Assembly: GCF_900188255.1 (NCBI RefSeq)
Contig: NZ_FZNS01000006.1
Coordinates: 186,001 to 250,000, forward strand
Direction of reading: 5' to 3'
Origin: Hymenobacter mucosus
GTDB taxonomy: Bacteria > Bacteroidota > Bacteroidia > Cytophagales > Hymenobacteraceae
Length of the DNA stretch: 64,000 nucleotides
Positions 35,548 to 44,464 of this stretch are shown here, in pieces. The first letter of the stretch is position 1. Each line of letters starts with the position of its first letter. Both the position numbers and the translations under genes were made by a program. The notes under the pieces are model-generated. The model was given only the letters and a program-made list of their open reading frames with translations. It was not told where the DNA came from and did no database searches.

Positions 35548-35943
35548 ATGACCGCAAGCGAGTATAAGCGTCTAAAAGAGCAAGGCAATGTTCTTGATTT
35601 TACTACGCTCAACACTACTCGTGAGCTTTTGGAGAAGGCTGGCCACCAGAAGTTGGTGCGAAGCATCACCGAAATCATAGCAAATGGAGAAATCAGCAAA
35701 CCAATTCTACACAACAATCAAAATAGCTGGACCGCCTTCTTTCAGGTCAGTCTTACAGTTGAAGATATTGATCTAGTCATTTCCACTCTTCTTGATGCAG
35801 AGGTAGCCGCGCTTGATGACAACTATGAAACAACAGCTAAGGCTTCGTTTTATGCATTAATGGTGAATAGATGGACTGAACTTCAGCAAACAGTAGAGAT
35901 GCTTGGACAGACTCAACGCAATAGCTTAGGAAACACACCCTAG
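35548..35943 (+). CDS. Small hypothetical protein between repeats, AT-richer than its neighbours
   Basis: 131 residues from the ATG at 35548 (MTASEYKRLKEQG). It is mostly helical and soluble, with no signal peptide or recognised domain. Codon use is visibly more AT-rich than in the flanking tubulin-like and actin-like genes (many AAT, ATT, GAT and TTT codons). Dispersed repeats lie on both sides, so the gene looks like a later insertion between two members of the gene set rather than a core component. Confidence 0.6.
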   Translation: MTASEYKRLKEQGNVLDFTTLNTTRELLEKAGHQKLVRSITEIIANGEISKPILHNNQNSWTAFFQVSLTVEDIDLVISTLLDAEVAALDDNYETTAKASFYALMVNRWTELQQTVEMLGQTQRNSLGNTP

Positions 35944-35954
35944 GCCACTCCACT

Positions 35955-35991
35955 GCCCCTAACCCCTCCTCAGCTGAGGAGAGGAACTAGC
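35955..35991. repeat. Palindromic intergenic repeat, copy 3 (partial)
   Basis: The 16-base perfect palindrome CTCCTCAGCTGAGGAG (35966-35981) is followed by AGGAACTAGC. This resembles the AGGAACTA border of copy 2 and the reverse complement of ACTAGTTCCTC at the border of copy 1. Confidence 0.65.
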
Positions 35992-36016
35992 TTTTTAGAA
36001 TAGATTTCAGCAGCAT

Positions 36017-39000
36017 ATGGCCAAAGTCCTTCGCTTACATAATAATGGCTCCCAGCAGGTTCAGGGCTGGCAGAAAACGGCGCCGGTAACGAGCACCGAA
36101 ATCAATACCGTTACGGACCCGGCGGGCGGCAAATCCCGCAACCTAGCCGTGAGCATTCCGACGCCTTTTGCGCGGATGCACCTGTTTGAAACGGCTTTCG
36201 ACTTCCTGGCTCGCGAAGGGCAGCGCAACCCCGGCTCGGTGTACCACGAGCTGACGACGCACTTCTGGGACTTGCTGGAGCTGCTCTATAACTACCACCT
36301 CTACACCCAGGCGGGCCGCAAAATCACGTTGCGCCGCTGGAATGCCGAGGCCGAAATCCGCCGGATGCGGCAGGAAGAGGGCACGCGTCTGCTGGGCGAA
36401 ACGCTGCAGCTGTACATGCAGGACGAGCGCTTCCGCGACTTTACCGACATGTACCTGGTGTACTATGAGTCGCCGGAGCTGGCGGGTGGCACGCGCCTGC
36501 TAGGCGGTACTTCACCGCTGACCATTCTGTTCACCGGCCCCGAAGTGAAGCCCCTCGACCTGGAGCGTCCCCAGGCCCGCGGCCACTACTTCGATAAGCA
36601 AACCGTTCTGCTCGAAGACCGTGACCCGCAGTTCCGGGAGTTCGTGTATGAGCTGTTCCTGGCCTACCCGCAGCTGCAGCGCCGCGAGTTTGCGGGCAGC
36701 GTGTATGCCGGCCTCGACCGCAGCAAAATCAACCAGCTCCAGATGCAGGGCGACCGGAGCGCGCAGCAGTTTGCGGCCCGCTACCCCGCGCTGGTAGACG
36801 TGCACGGCAACCTGGTGAGCGTAAAAGGTGTGCCGCTTCCCGGCCGCGCCGACCAGTCGGCTGTGACCAGCTCCGACCTGTTCATTCAGCCCACGCGCGA
36901 AGCCATTGCCGGTCGGCCTAGGCCACTGGTGTTGCGCCCCAACCTGACGATGCCCGGCGCCAACTACCTCAACGGCCAGCCCTGGGACGACCGCACGCCG
37001 GTACCCTATTATGACGAAGTAGCCCTGGAAAGCCGCGTGCTGCCCGGCAAAGGCTTCAAGTATCCCTACCTCACGGTAGGCGACTTGCTGGAAGATTCGC
37101 TGGTAGAACTGCCCTATGAGCTGAATACACAGCGTTTTCACACGGGTAAAGTCACGTTCCAGTACGGCGCTGACGGTCAGGGCCGCGCCCGGTTCCCCTA
37201 CCTGCTGCCGCTGAAACAGGCGTTCTTCGAGTACTTCACCGAGAATGAGCTGGCCGAGCTGCTCACCTTCACCATTGATCTGAGCCACGTGCGCGTGCAG
37301 CTGCGCGTACCGGTGCAGGCGGGCCGCTTCATCACGTTTGAGCGCAGCTACTACACCAATCCGCAGAACCCGAAGGATGCCCAGGGCCGCGAGATTCTGG
37401 AGAAGGGCCGCATTGTGAAGGCTACTGTAGGCGTGGGCGTGTTCCCCTTCTACAAGGTGCGCTACCAGCCCGAGTACAACGACCTCTACAAGGTAATGCT
37501 GGTGGACGCTGACAACTCGCCCACCATGCTCAGCCGACGCTACGACCTGCAGTTCTTCGTGAACGGGGAGCGAATCACGGAGCAGGGTGCCGCCCGCCGC
37601 GCCACCCGCTACGAGCGCACCCAGAAGAGCATGGCCACCGCCGGCAGCACCTACTATGAGGTTACCGGCACCCACTTCGACTTAGTAGAGCTGACCTGCC
37701 CGCCTGCCACCATTGGTGCCGAGCCTGCCCGGGGCCTGTTCGTGCCGCGCTGGCGCGAGCTGGACCGCGGTACCCGCCGCTTCACCTTCGCGGTGGACTT
37801 CGGTACTACTAACACCCACATTGCCTACGCTGACTCGCCCACCGCGCACCCGCGCCCGCTGGCCATTGGCGAAGCCGATGTGCAAGTGGAGTGGCTGCAC
37901 GCACCGGTAGCCGATGCGGGCCTCTCGGCTGCGCAACGCTACCGTACAGGCGCCGGCCAGATCTGGACCTACATTGCTACCCTGCAGAACCGGGAGTTTG
38001 TGCCCTCTTTTGTGGGTGAAGGTGGCTCGGTGTATGAATTCCCCATTCGTACTGCTGTTTGCGAAACCACGTCGTTTGCCAATGAGCCCGCCAAGGTGCT
38101 CAGCAACATCAACATTGGCTTCAGCATCAACACCGAAAACGCTTCGGAGCTACCCCAGAACCGCTTCATTACCAACCTGAAGTGGTCGGCGGAGCTAGAC
38201 CCCCAGGGCGTGTCGCGCATTGAGGCCTTCTTCAAGGAAATTCTGCTATTGCTTCGCCACAAGGCGGCGCTGCATGGCGGTATTCTGGAAGATACTCGCG
38301 TGGTATGGTTTGCGCCGCTGAGCTTCGATGGCTTCCTGCGTAACCAATTCCAGCAGGTCTGGGACGAGTCGTTCCAGCAGGTGTTCAAGACGCGCCGCCC
38401 CACTATCTGCCTCACCGAGTCGGTGGCGCCGTACTACTACCTCACAGCTACTAACCAGGTAGTGCCCAACCGCGACGAAAACGTGGTGAACATCGACATC
38501 GGCGGCGGCACCACTGACTTGCTGCTCTTCGCCGACCAGAAACCGGCCTACAGCACCTCGTTCCGCTTCGCCGGCGACGACCTATGGGGCGACGGCTACG
38601 CCCGCGTGCAGGGCGCGCCCAAGCAAAACGGCCTCCTGCGCCTGGGTGTAGGCCACGTAGAAAGCCTGCCCGACTCCGAGCAAAATCAGGAATATAAGGG
38701 CTACTTGCGCGCCGCGCTCAGCAATACCGATTTCGGCTCCGCTGATGTAACCAGCTTGCTGTTCAAGTACGACGATGCCCTACGTTTTACGCAGGCCCTG
38801 GGCCTCGGCAAAGGCCGGCAGTTGCGGGTACTATTCTACCTGCACTACACCAGCATCATCTACCACACGGCGCAGTTGGTGAAGCACCTCAGTCTGAAAA
38901 CGCCGCGTTACCTCTGCTTCTCGGGTAAAGGCAGCCTCTACCTGCGTCTGCTGGCCGGCGGCAGCTCCCTGGTAGCCATCGAGAAGATTACGAAAGCCAT

Positions 39001-39478
39001 CTTCCAAGCCGTAACCGGTACGGAGCCGCCGCATAACTTCCGCGTTATCTTGGCCGATAATCCCAAGGAAGCTACTACCAACGGTGGCGTGCTCTTCGAG
39101 GAGAAGTCGAATACGGCTGATTACGACAGTATTAAACCCGTGAAGTATAGTGGCGCCGTAGAAGGAACCGAGCTGAATCAACAGCGCCTGAAGCTAAACC
39201 AGGTGGACGCCACACTGAAAGACACGGTGCTGGAAAACGTGCGCAACTACCTCACCCTCGTACTGGAAGGCGACGAAGTAGCGCCCTACCTACGTGAAGT
39301 AGGTGTAGACGTGGACCGTCAGCGCGTGAAGGACATTCTGCAGCGCGAAATCGAGGATAGCTTGAGCCTAGGCCTGCACCAGTTTCAGCGCCAGCTTTCC
39401 TCCGATGAAACCTTGCCGGAAACCCTGTTCTTCCTGCCGCTGAAACAGGCGCTCTACAACCTGAGCCGCGAGTTGTAA
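36017..39478 (+). CDS. Giant protein with C-terminal actin/Hsp70-fold ATPase domain (SrfB-like)
   Basis: 1153 residues without signal peptide or membrane helix. Residues 1 to about 580 form a large unrecognised region. From about 588 an ASKHA ATPase begins: phosphate-1 motif FAVDFGTTNTHIAY (Asp594), phosphate-2 motif VVNIDIGGGTTDLLLF (Asp827) and an adenosine-type motif YLCFSGKGSLYL (968-973). Order and spacing fit an actin/Hsp70-like ATPase; the closest named family I can offer is SrfB-like virulence proteins, with moderate confidence. It probably hydrolyses ATP in the cytoplasm and may work with the tubulin-like protein encoded before it. The GC content is high, as in its true neighbours. 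Confidence 0.8.
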   Translation: MAKVLRLHNNGSQQVQGWQKTAPVTSTEINTVTDPAGGKSRNLAVSIPTPFARMHLFETAFDFLAREGQRNPGSVYHELTTHFWDLLELLYNYHLYTQAGRKITLRRWNAEAEIRRMRQEEGTRLLGETLQLYMQDERFRDFTDMYLVYYESPELAGGTRLLGGTSPLTILFTGPEVKPLDLERPQARGHYFDKQTVLLEDRDPQFREFVYELFLAYPQLQRREFAGSVYAGLDRSKINQLQMQGDRSAQQFAARYPALVDVHGNLVSVKGVPLPGRADQSAVTSSDLFIQPTREAIAGRPRPLVLRPNLTMPGANYLNGQPWDDRTPVPYYDEVALESRVLPGKGFKYPYLTVGDLLEDSLVELPYELNTQRFHTGKVTFQYGADGQGRARFPYLLPLKQAFFEYFTENELAELLTFTIDLSHVRVQLRVPVQAGRFITFERSYYTNPQNPKDAQGREILEKGRIVKATVGVGVFPFYKVRYQPEYNDLYKVMLVDADNSPTMLSRRYDLQFFVNGERITEQGAARRATRYERTQKSMATAGSTYYEVTGTHFDLVELTCPPATIGAEPARGLFVPRWRELDRGTRRFTFAVDFGTTNTHIAYADSPTAHPRPLAIGEADVQVEWLHAPVADAGLSAAQRYRTGAGQIWTYIATLQNREFVPSFVGEGGSVYEFPIRTAVCETTSFANEPAKVLSNINIGFSINTENASELPQNRFITNLKWSAELDPQGVSRIEAFFKEILLLLRHKAALHGGILEDTRVVWFAPLSFDGFLRNQFQQVWDESFQQVFKTRRPTICLTESVAPYYYLTATNQVVPNRDENVVNIDIGGGTTDLLLFADQKPAYSTSFRFAGDDLWGDGYARVQGAPKQNGLLRLGVGHVESLPDSEQNQEYKGYLRAALSNTDFGSADVTSLLFKYDDALRFTQALGLGKGRQLRVLFYLHYTSIIYHTAQLVKHLSLKTPRYLCFSGKGSLYLRLLAGGSSLVAIEKITKAIFQAVTGTEPPHNFRVILADNPKEATTNGGVLFEEKSNTADYDSIKPVKYSGAVEGTELNQQRLKLNQVDATLKDTVLENVRNYLTLVLEGDEVAPYLREVGVDVDRQRVKDILQREIEDSLSLGLHQFQRQLSSDETLPETLFFLPLKQALYNLSREL

Positions 39479-39490
39479 TTGTGCTAACCA

Positions 39491-39518
39491 GTAGCCCAGG
39501 GCTGCAGCCCTGGGCTAC
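39491..39518. terminator. 28-base perfect palindrome after the actin-like gene
   Basis: GTAGCCCAGGGCTG and its exact complement abut without a loop base. It lies 13 bases after the stop codon. It may be a terminator, but no T-tract follows and similar palindromes often occur as dispersed repeats, so both readings are open. Confidence 0.55.
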
Positions 39519-39705
39519 ATAGTGCTTGTGCATTGAGGAGTCTTATGATATTCACTCATAGATCCTATGCAGAGCGGCTCTAGAATTAGTGGCTATTTGT
39601 AGTCAAATAGCTAGTTACGGTTAGCGTTTTTCTGTCCATACGCTGGCTGAACTAAGGGTTTGACCCTGAGGCCTGCGTTTGCTTTCTCCCCCTACCCAAC
39701 ACCCT

Positions 39706-41208
39706 ATGACCCTTTCCCGCCTCGCTGCTTCTTTACTCGCTGGCTTGCTGCTTATGGCGGCAGGCAGCCATGCCCAAACGCCGCTAGGCCAGCCTACGCT
39801 GGATGAGCAGAAGGTGCAGATTTGGTGCGCTACAGTGCGCTACGTGTACGACGACAATGGACGCTCCAACTTGAAGAATAGGCTGCAGTGCGGCAGCTCG
39901 TTGAAAGCGTTTGAAAACAGCATCAAGGCCGATAGTCAAAAGGTATACAGCCTGTTGTATCAACCTTTGGAGGGTAGAGGAACCATGTACAAGGGGCTTG
40001 GTACCAACCAGTCGAGGTTGCAGAAGCTGACTACGGAAATCATTAACCGGCTGAAGTCATCCGCGGCCCGCCGGGCCGATCCAGCTCGTATGCAGCGGTT
40101 GGCTACGCTGGAAAGCTCGCTGAACAACTACGTGGCAAACGGCACGCCCATCAGTGAGCAAAGTACAGACGAGGTAGCCACCGCCGAAACCGTAGACACC
40201 ACTGCTACCAGTGACGAGGCGACGGCGGCCGCGCCCGGCGATGCTGGCTTGGATGAAGCAGGCGTGGCTACTGCTGCCTCCTCAACCAACAGCGGAGCAG
40301 GAGAGAGCCTAATAAACAAATTCTTCGGGCCGCTGGCCCTGATTATGTCTTTGCTAAGCCTAGTGCTCTACTATCTGCTGCGCAAGAACATTGATGGCTT
40401 TCAAAAGGAGCTAGGTGCCCGCATTGATAAGCGCCGCGACGAAATCCTGGCCTTGCAAAACGCTCCGGCTGGTAGCGGCGCAAAAGTAGCAGCGGCTTCT
40501 ACCACTGCTGACCGCCTGACCCCGGCGCAGCAGCGCGAAGTAGAAAAGCTAGTGCAGCAGCGCGTGGAGGAAGAAGTTAAGAAGCTTCGTAGCCAACTTG
40601 TGGGTGCTGCCGCACCGGCTGCTCCTGCGGCGGTGCCAGCATCAGCGCAACCGGGACAGCCAGCGCCTACATCGGCTCCCATTGCAAGCCCAATACCGCA
40701 ACCCATTCCGGCCGCGGCTCCCGTGGCACCACCTACGGCCGCTATTTACGCCGCCCCGGCTCAGCCCACGAATGTAGTTGCGGTGACACCCGTTCCGCCC
40801 GCGGGGCCCCCATCCGATACGCCTCAAGAGGAGTTTGAGAGCCTAGTGCCGCCTGTGCAACTACCAACTCCACCCGTCGCGGCGGCTGATCTGCCCCGGA
40901 CACGCTACGTAAAGGTGCCCGTAAACGGTACCTTCAACGAGTATGACTTCAGCGACGAGCCCCAGCACGATAGTATCTACGAGATTCATCTGGATCCTCA
41001 GTGGCCGGAGCTAGCTACGTTCAGTGTAACCTCTAACCCCGCCGTACACGCGTACGCCATTCAGAGCGCCCAGTACTCGCTCCGGGAAGCTTGCAAATAT
41101 CAGCAGCCGGCTGGCCCTGTTACGCGTATTGTTACGGAGGAAGAAGGGGTGCTGCGTAAGATGGCAGGAAACTGGCAAATTGAGCAGAAGGCTGCCATTC
41201 GGTTTGAA
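39706..41208 (+). CDS. Exported, membrane-anchored coiled-coil protein with conserved C-terminal domain
   Basis: 501 residues from the ATG at 39706; the stop codon ends at 41211. Signal peptide (1-23, LLMAAGSHAQ), an N-terminal periplasmic domain (25-145), an acidic and Ala/Thr-rich linker, one membrane helix (207-225, GPLALIMSLLSLVLYYLL), a charged coiled coil (230-300), a long Pro/Ala-rich linker (about 305-395) and a C-terminal domain (400-501; RYVKVPVNGTFNEYDFSDE to NWQIEQKAAIRFE). With this topology the last part lies in the cytoplasm. It could link the envelope part to the cytoplasmic NTPases. No named family. Confidence 0.75.
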
Positions 41209-41615
41209 TGAGTTATCGGGCCCACCTACATCGGGCACGAAATACTAGTTTGCCAATGGCATGGCGGCTCAGTTCGTTTCGTTCCTGCCTGGTTTGTTGC
41301 ATGGGGTTGCTGAGGCAGCACCAACTACTGCCCCGAAACTGGTATGAAAGACAACTGCTAGCGTTTTACAATGAGCAGTTCGAGTTATCCGGCCTAGGTA
41401 GGATGCAGGAAAGCAATCTAGCTGCTGATCTGCTTCTACAGAAAGCTACTGAGGATTTGGAGCGTCGTCGCAACATATACCTCGTTCGCCTTCGCCTGTA
41501 TCAGAAATGGCGTATCCAGGAAAAGGTGGGTGGTCGCCGAATTGGGAGCCTACTTGCAGTACCCTCTCATGGCTTTTTGCCTGACGAATGGCTACCACAT
41601 AGCCAAGTTGCGTAG
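41208..41615 (+). CDS. Small overlapping ORF before the MotA-like gene
   Basis: 135 residues. The ATG overlaps the preceding stop codon as ATGA, and the stop lies 8 bases before the next ATG, an arrangement typical of translational coupling. The product is basic and Leu/Arg-rich (LLLQKATEDLERRRNIYLVR), with a Cys-containing hydrophobic patch near residues 23-35. No family recognised. The spacing argues for a real gene; the composition leaves doubt. A later start at 41256 is possible. Confidence 0.5.
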   Translation: MSYRAHLHRARNTSLPMAWRLSSFRSCLVCCMGLLRQHQLLPRNWYERQLLAFYNEQFELSGLGRMQESNLAADLLLQKATEDLERRRNIYLVRLRLYQKWRIQEKVGGRRIGSLLAVPSHGFLPDEWLPHSQVA

Positions 41616-41623
41616 TTTTAGCC

Positions 41624-43084
41624 ATGCTTGAAATCATACTTGAAGTGGCGGTGGTGGCCGTGGTTGTAGGCCTGCAGATTCGTACGTTTCTGAGGACGAA
41701 GGCCAACGCGGTACGCCTCAGCCAGCTATACCCTCCTAAAGAGGCGTTACGTGTCGAGCAGCGCATTGTGCTGGCCGATGGCCGCGACCTGCCCGACTAC
41801 GCCGCCGACGCTCCTCCGGAGTCGTTCGCCTCCAACCTCATCAAGGCGGAAAACGCTTCGCCTGAGTTTCAGGAAATTCTGCTGGATACTAATGACTACC
41901 TGCGCCACAACAAGGGTGCGGCGGCTGATTTCGGCATTCTGAAAGACATATCGGAGCGGCAGAGTGAAGTACTGGACAACAGTGTGCAGGCCAACGTGGC
42001 TACGCCACTCTACTTGGGCTTACTTGGTACCTTCCTGGGGGTAATTCTAGGGTTGGTGGGCATTGCCCGCAACGGGGTATCGGACGAGAATGCCCTAACG
42101 CCCTTCCTAACCGGCGTGCTCATTGCCATGACGGGCTCTTTCGTGGGCTTGCTCTTAACCCTGCTCGGCAATGGCGTCCTGCGTCAGGCCCGCGAGCAGC
42201 TCGATCGGCTTCAAAACCAGTACTACACCTTCCTGCAGGCGCGCTTGCTACCCGTGCTGCACGCCGATATGGCTAGCTCCCTTACCAACCTAAAGTCGGT
42301 GCTGGATGCGTTCAATCAGCAGTTTGTAGGGCAGGTAGAGTTGTTTAATCCGCTGATGGACAAGGTCACCCAGAACATTCGGGTGCAGAGCGACTTCCTA
42401 GAGCGCCTCGATACCATTGGCTACGACAAGATGGCTGCCGCCAACATTCTGGTGTTTGAGAAGGTGCGCGAATCGGCGGAGATGTTTGCAGCCTTTACGG
42501 GCTATCAGCAGAAGCTGAACGATATGCTCGCCAAGGGGTATCAGTCGGCCGAGAGCATAAACAGCATCCTGGACCGTTTGCGCGGCTTTGAGAAGGGTAT
42601 CAATGACTTGGGCCAGTATATAGGGGGCAACAACAACTCGGTGCAGCTCATGCTCGACTTCTTCCAGAAGCATCAAGTAGAGCTACGCAACCTCAAGGAC
42701 CGCGCCGAGCAACATATCGACCAGGCCGGGGTAGGCCTCGCCGACGTGATGAGCCAACGCCTGGCCTACAACGAGCGCCAAGCCCAACTGGCTTACGAGA
42801 AATGGCAGCAGTACTTCGACAAGCTCAACGCCGACAACGTTTTCGAGAAGCTGCTGAAACAGCTAGAGCCCTTCCAGAACCTCAACGTGCAGCAAGCCGA
42901 CCTCAGCCGCGACGTAACCGCCACCCAGCGGGAACTCATGCGCAAAGTGGAACTAGACTCCCAGATTCAGGCCAAGCTGCTCTCCGAACTTTCCAATCTG
43001 AATACAGTGCTGGTGAAAGCCACTTCCAAGAACCGTTTCCAGCGGTTTATGGATAAGCTGTTCGGCGGCGTGCAGCCGCAGTAA
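41624..43084 (+). CDS. MotA/TolQ/ExbB/ZorA-like proton-channel subunit with long coiled-coil tail
   Basis: 486 residues. Helix 1 at 4-20, helix 2 at 127-148 (TPLYLGLLGTFLGVILGLVG) and helix 3 at 160-184 (FLTGVLIAMTGSFVGLLLTL) reproduce the MotA/ExbB/TolQ channel core, including the GLLGT segment also seen in ZorA proteins. About 300 residues of helical coiled-coil-like sequence follow, far longer than in ExbB or TolQ and similar in layout to ZorA of Zorya defence. In the known families such a subunit forms a pentamer around a MotB-type dimer. The partner is encoded at 43587. Confidence 0.85.
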   Translation: MLEIILEVAVVAVVVGLQIRTFLRTKANAVRLSQLYPPKEALRVEQRIVLADGRDLPDYAADAPPESFASNLIKAENASPEFQEILLDTNDYLRHNKGAAADFGILKDISERQSEVLDNSVQANVATPLYLGLLGTFLGVILGLVGIARNGVSDENALTPFLTGVLIAMTGSFVGLLLTLLGNGVLRQAREQLDRLQNQYYTFLQARLLPVLHADMASSLTNLKSVLDAFNQQFVGQVELFNPLMDKVTQNIRVQSDFLERLDTIGYDKMAAANILVFEKVRESAEMFAAFTGYQQKLNDMLAKGYQSAESINSILDRLRGFEKGINDLGQYIGGNNNSVQLMLDFFQKHQVELRNLKDRAEQHIDQAGVGLADVMSQRLAYNERQAQLAYEKWQQYFDKLNADNVFEKLLKQLEPFQNLNVQQADLSRDVTATQRELMRKVELDSQIQAKLLSELSNLNTVLVKATSKNRFQRFMDKLFGGVQPQ

Positions 43085-43157
43085 TTACTTCTTTATTGAA
43101 GGTGGTTACCCGCCTCTGCGGCATTGCCTCCGCTCTACTTAAGAAGGCTCTCACCTC

Positions 43158-43526
43158 ATGAAATTGAAAAACTACGCAATTCATAAGGTGATTAATGGAA
43201 ACGAAGAATGGGCTCGGGTACGCAAGAGGCTAGCTGAATTTCCACCACACTTTCATTCTTATAAAACAATTGAGTTGCTTGATGTATGTCGGGCTTCTAG
43301 ACTTGTTCGGTATTTAGACCCCTACATCAGTCTGAGCCGACTAGGGTTACATAGATATGACACGTATGAGGCAGGAATAGCAGATGATTTCTTGTGCCTT
43401 TATTTCCACCAGAACCAATATGTGGTTTCTACCTATGACAACTACCAGAAGTGGTTCTTTAGCGAGGCTCAAGAAGCAGTTGAGTTTGTTAAAAGAAATC
43501 TGGATAAAGAGAAGGTGTTTAGTTGA
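43158..43526 (+). CDS. Small hypothetical protein, AT-richer, between the channel and OmpA-like genes
   Basis: 122 residues (MKLKNYAIHKVINGNEEWAR), soluble, rich in aromatic residues (DDFLCLYFHQNQYVVSTYDNY). No domain recognised. Its base composition is clearly more AT-rich than the motA-like and motB-like genes that it separates, a sign of later acquisition. It may be an antitoxin or immunity-like passenger, but nothing in the sequence proves that. Confidence 0.6.
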   Translation: MKLKNYAIHKVINGNEEWARVRKRLAEFPPHFHSYKTIELLDVCRASRLVRYLDPYISLSRLGLHRYDTYEAGIADDFLCLYFHQNQYVVSTYDNYQKWFFSEAQEAVEFVKRNLDKEKVFS

Positions 43527-43586
43527 TTGAAAACATCAAACCTGGAAATACAGCTTCCTGATAAGTATCTAGCATAGACTCAAAAC

Positions 43587-44264
43587 ATGAACAATACTAC
43601 CTCCAACAAACGCCAAAGCAACGACTTCTTCTGGCCCAGCTACGTGGACCTGATGACGTCCTTGTTTGTGGTGATGCTGGTGCTGTTCGTGTACAGCTTC
43701 AAGCTGTTTAAAGACCGGGAGGGAGAACTAAAGCAGGCCAATGGGGAGCTAAAAGCCAAGGCCATTGAGCTGGAGCAGATTACTAAGATCCGCCGTTCCT
43801 TACAGCAGCTAGAAGGCAAGTATTTTAAGTATGACCCTGCTAATGAACGGCATGAACTGCTGGTGCCGGTACAATTCAAGGCCGGTCGCGACGAAATTCA
43901 GGAAGCCTACAAACCTGCTCTTTTGCAGGCGGGTCGTACCCTGCGTAAGGTGCTTAAAAGCATCAAAACCGACCAGCCCGTGCGCTACCTCGTGATTGTG
44001 GAAGGTATGGCCGCGCGCTACCCCCAAGGCGACCCACGCAACGCCCGCGAGGAGCAAACCACCTATCAGCTCAGCTACCGTCGGGCGTTGAATCTGCTCA
44101 ATCTTTGGAAGCAGAACGGGCTGAACTTCGGCCAAGACCGTGGCATTGAGCTGATTATTGGTGGTAGCGGCTTCTATGGCACTGGCCGCTACAGCGGCCG
44201 CCGCGAGGGCGACAACAAGCGCTTTCTGATTCAGGTAATTCCGAAGGTAGGACGCATGCAATAA
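43587..44264 (+). CDS. MotB/OmpA/ZorB-like stator partner
   Basis: 225 residues. A single N-terminal membrane helix (17-39, SYVDLMTSLFVVMLVLFVYS) keeps the aspartate (Asp21) that carries protons in MotB and ZorB, in the same context YxDLMT. A short coiled coil (44-75) leads to an OmpA-like domain (90-222; VPVQFKAGRDEIQ, LVIVEGMAARYP, QLSYRRALNLLNLWKQNG) that would bind peptidoglycan. It forms the natural partner of the MotA-like protein at 41624. It is the last gene of the set; the next gene has its own promoter region. Confidence 0.88.
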   Translation: MNNTTSNKRQSNDFFWPSYVDLMTSLFVVMLVLFVYSFKLFKDREGELKQANGELKAKAIELEQITKIRRSLQQLEGKYFKYDPANERHELLVPVQFKAGRDEIQEAYKPALLQAGRTLRKVLKSIKTDQPVRYLVIVEGMAARYPQGDPRNAREEQTTYQLSYRRALNLLNLWKQNGLNFGQDRGIELIIGGSGFYGTGRYSGRREGDNKRFLIQVIPKVGRMQ

Positions 44265-44464
44265 GGCCAGGGAAAGCGGGCCAGCTAAGTGCGCACCTAC
44301 TACCAATAGTGGGCTCCACTAGGTGCCTGCCTAGCTGGTGCCGAAGACGATGGCTGGGAGATGATGCGCGAGTAGTAGGTAGTCTTACCAAAAGAATGAA
44401 CAGGACTAATCAAACCTTCGGTTCTCTGGTTTATCTTCGGCGCCCTCCGTACTACTCTCTGACC

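Noticed and set aside
36512..37675. 387-codon open frame on the minus strand opposite the actin-like gene
   Set aside because: Its product is a low-complexity V/A/G/H/L-rich shadow with no domain, and the plus strand carries clear ATPase motifs in a continuous 1153-codon frame.
31765..44264. Calling the gene set a Zorya defence system
   Set aside because: Only the MotA/MotB-like pair matches; no ZorC, ZorD helicase or ZorE nuclease is present, and the tubulin-like and actin-like genes are not Zorya parts.
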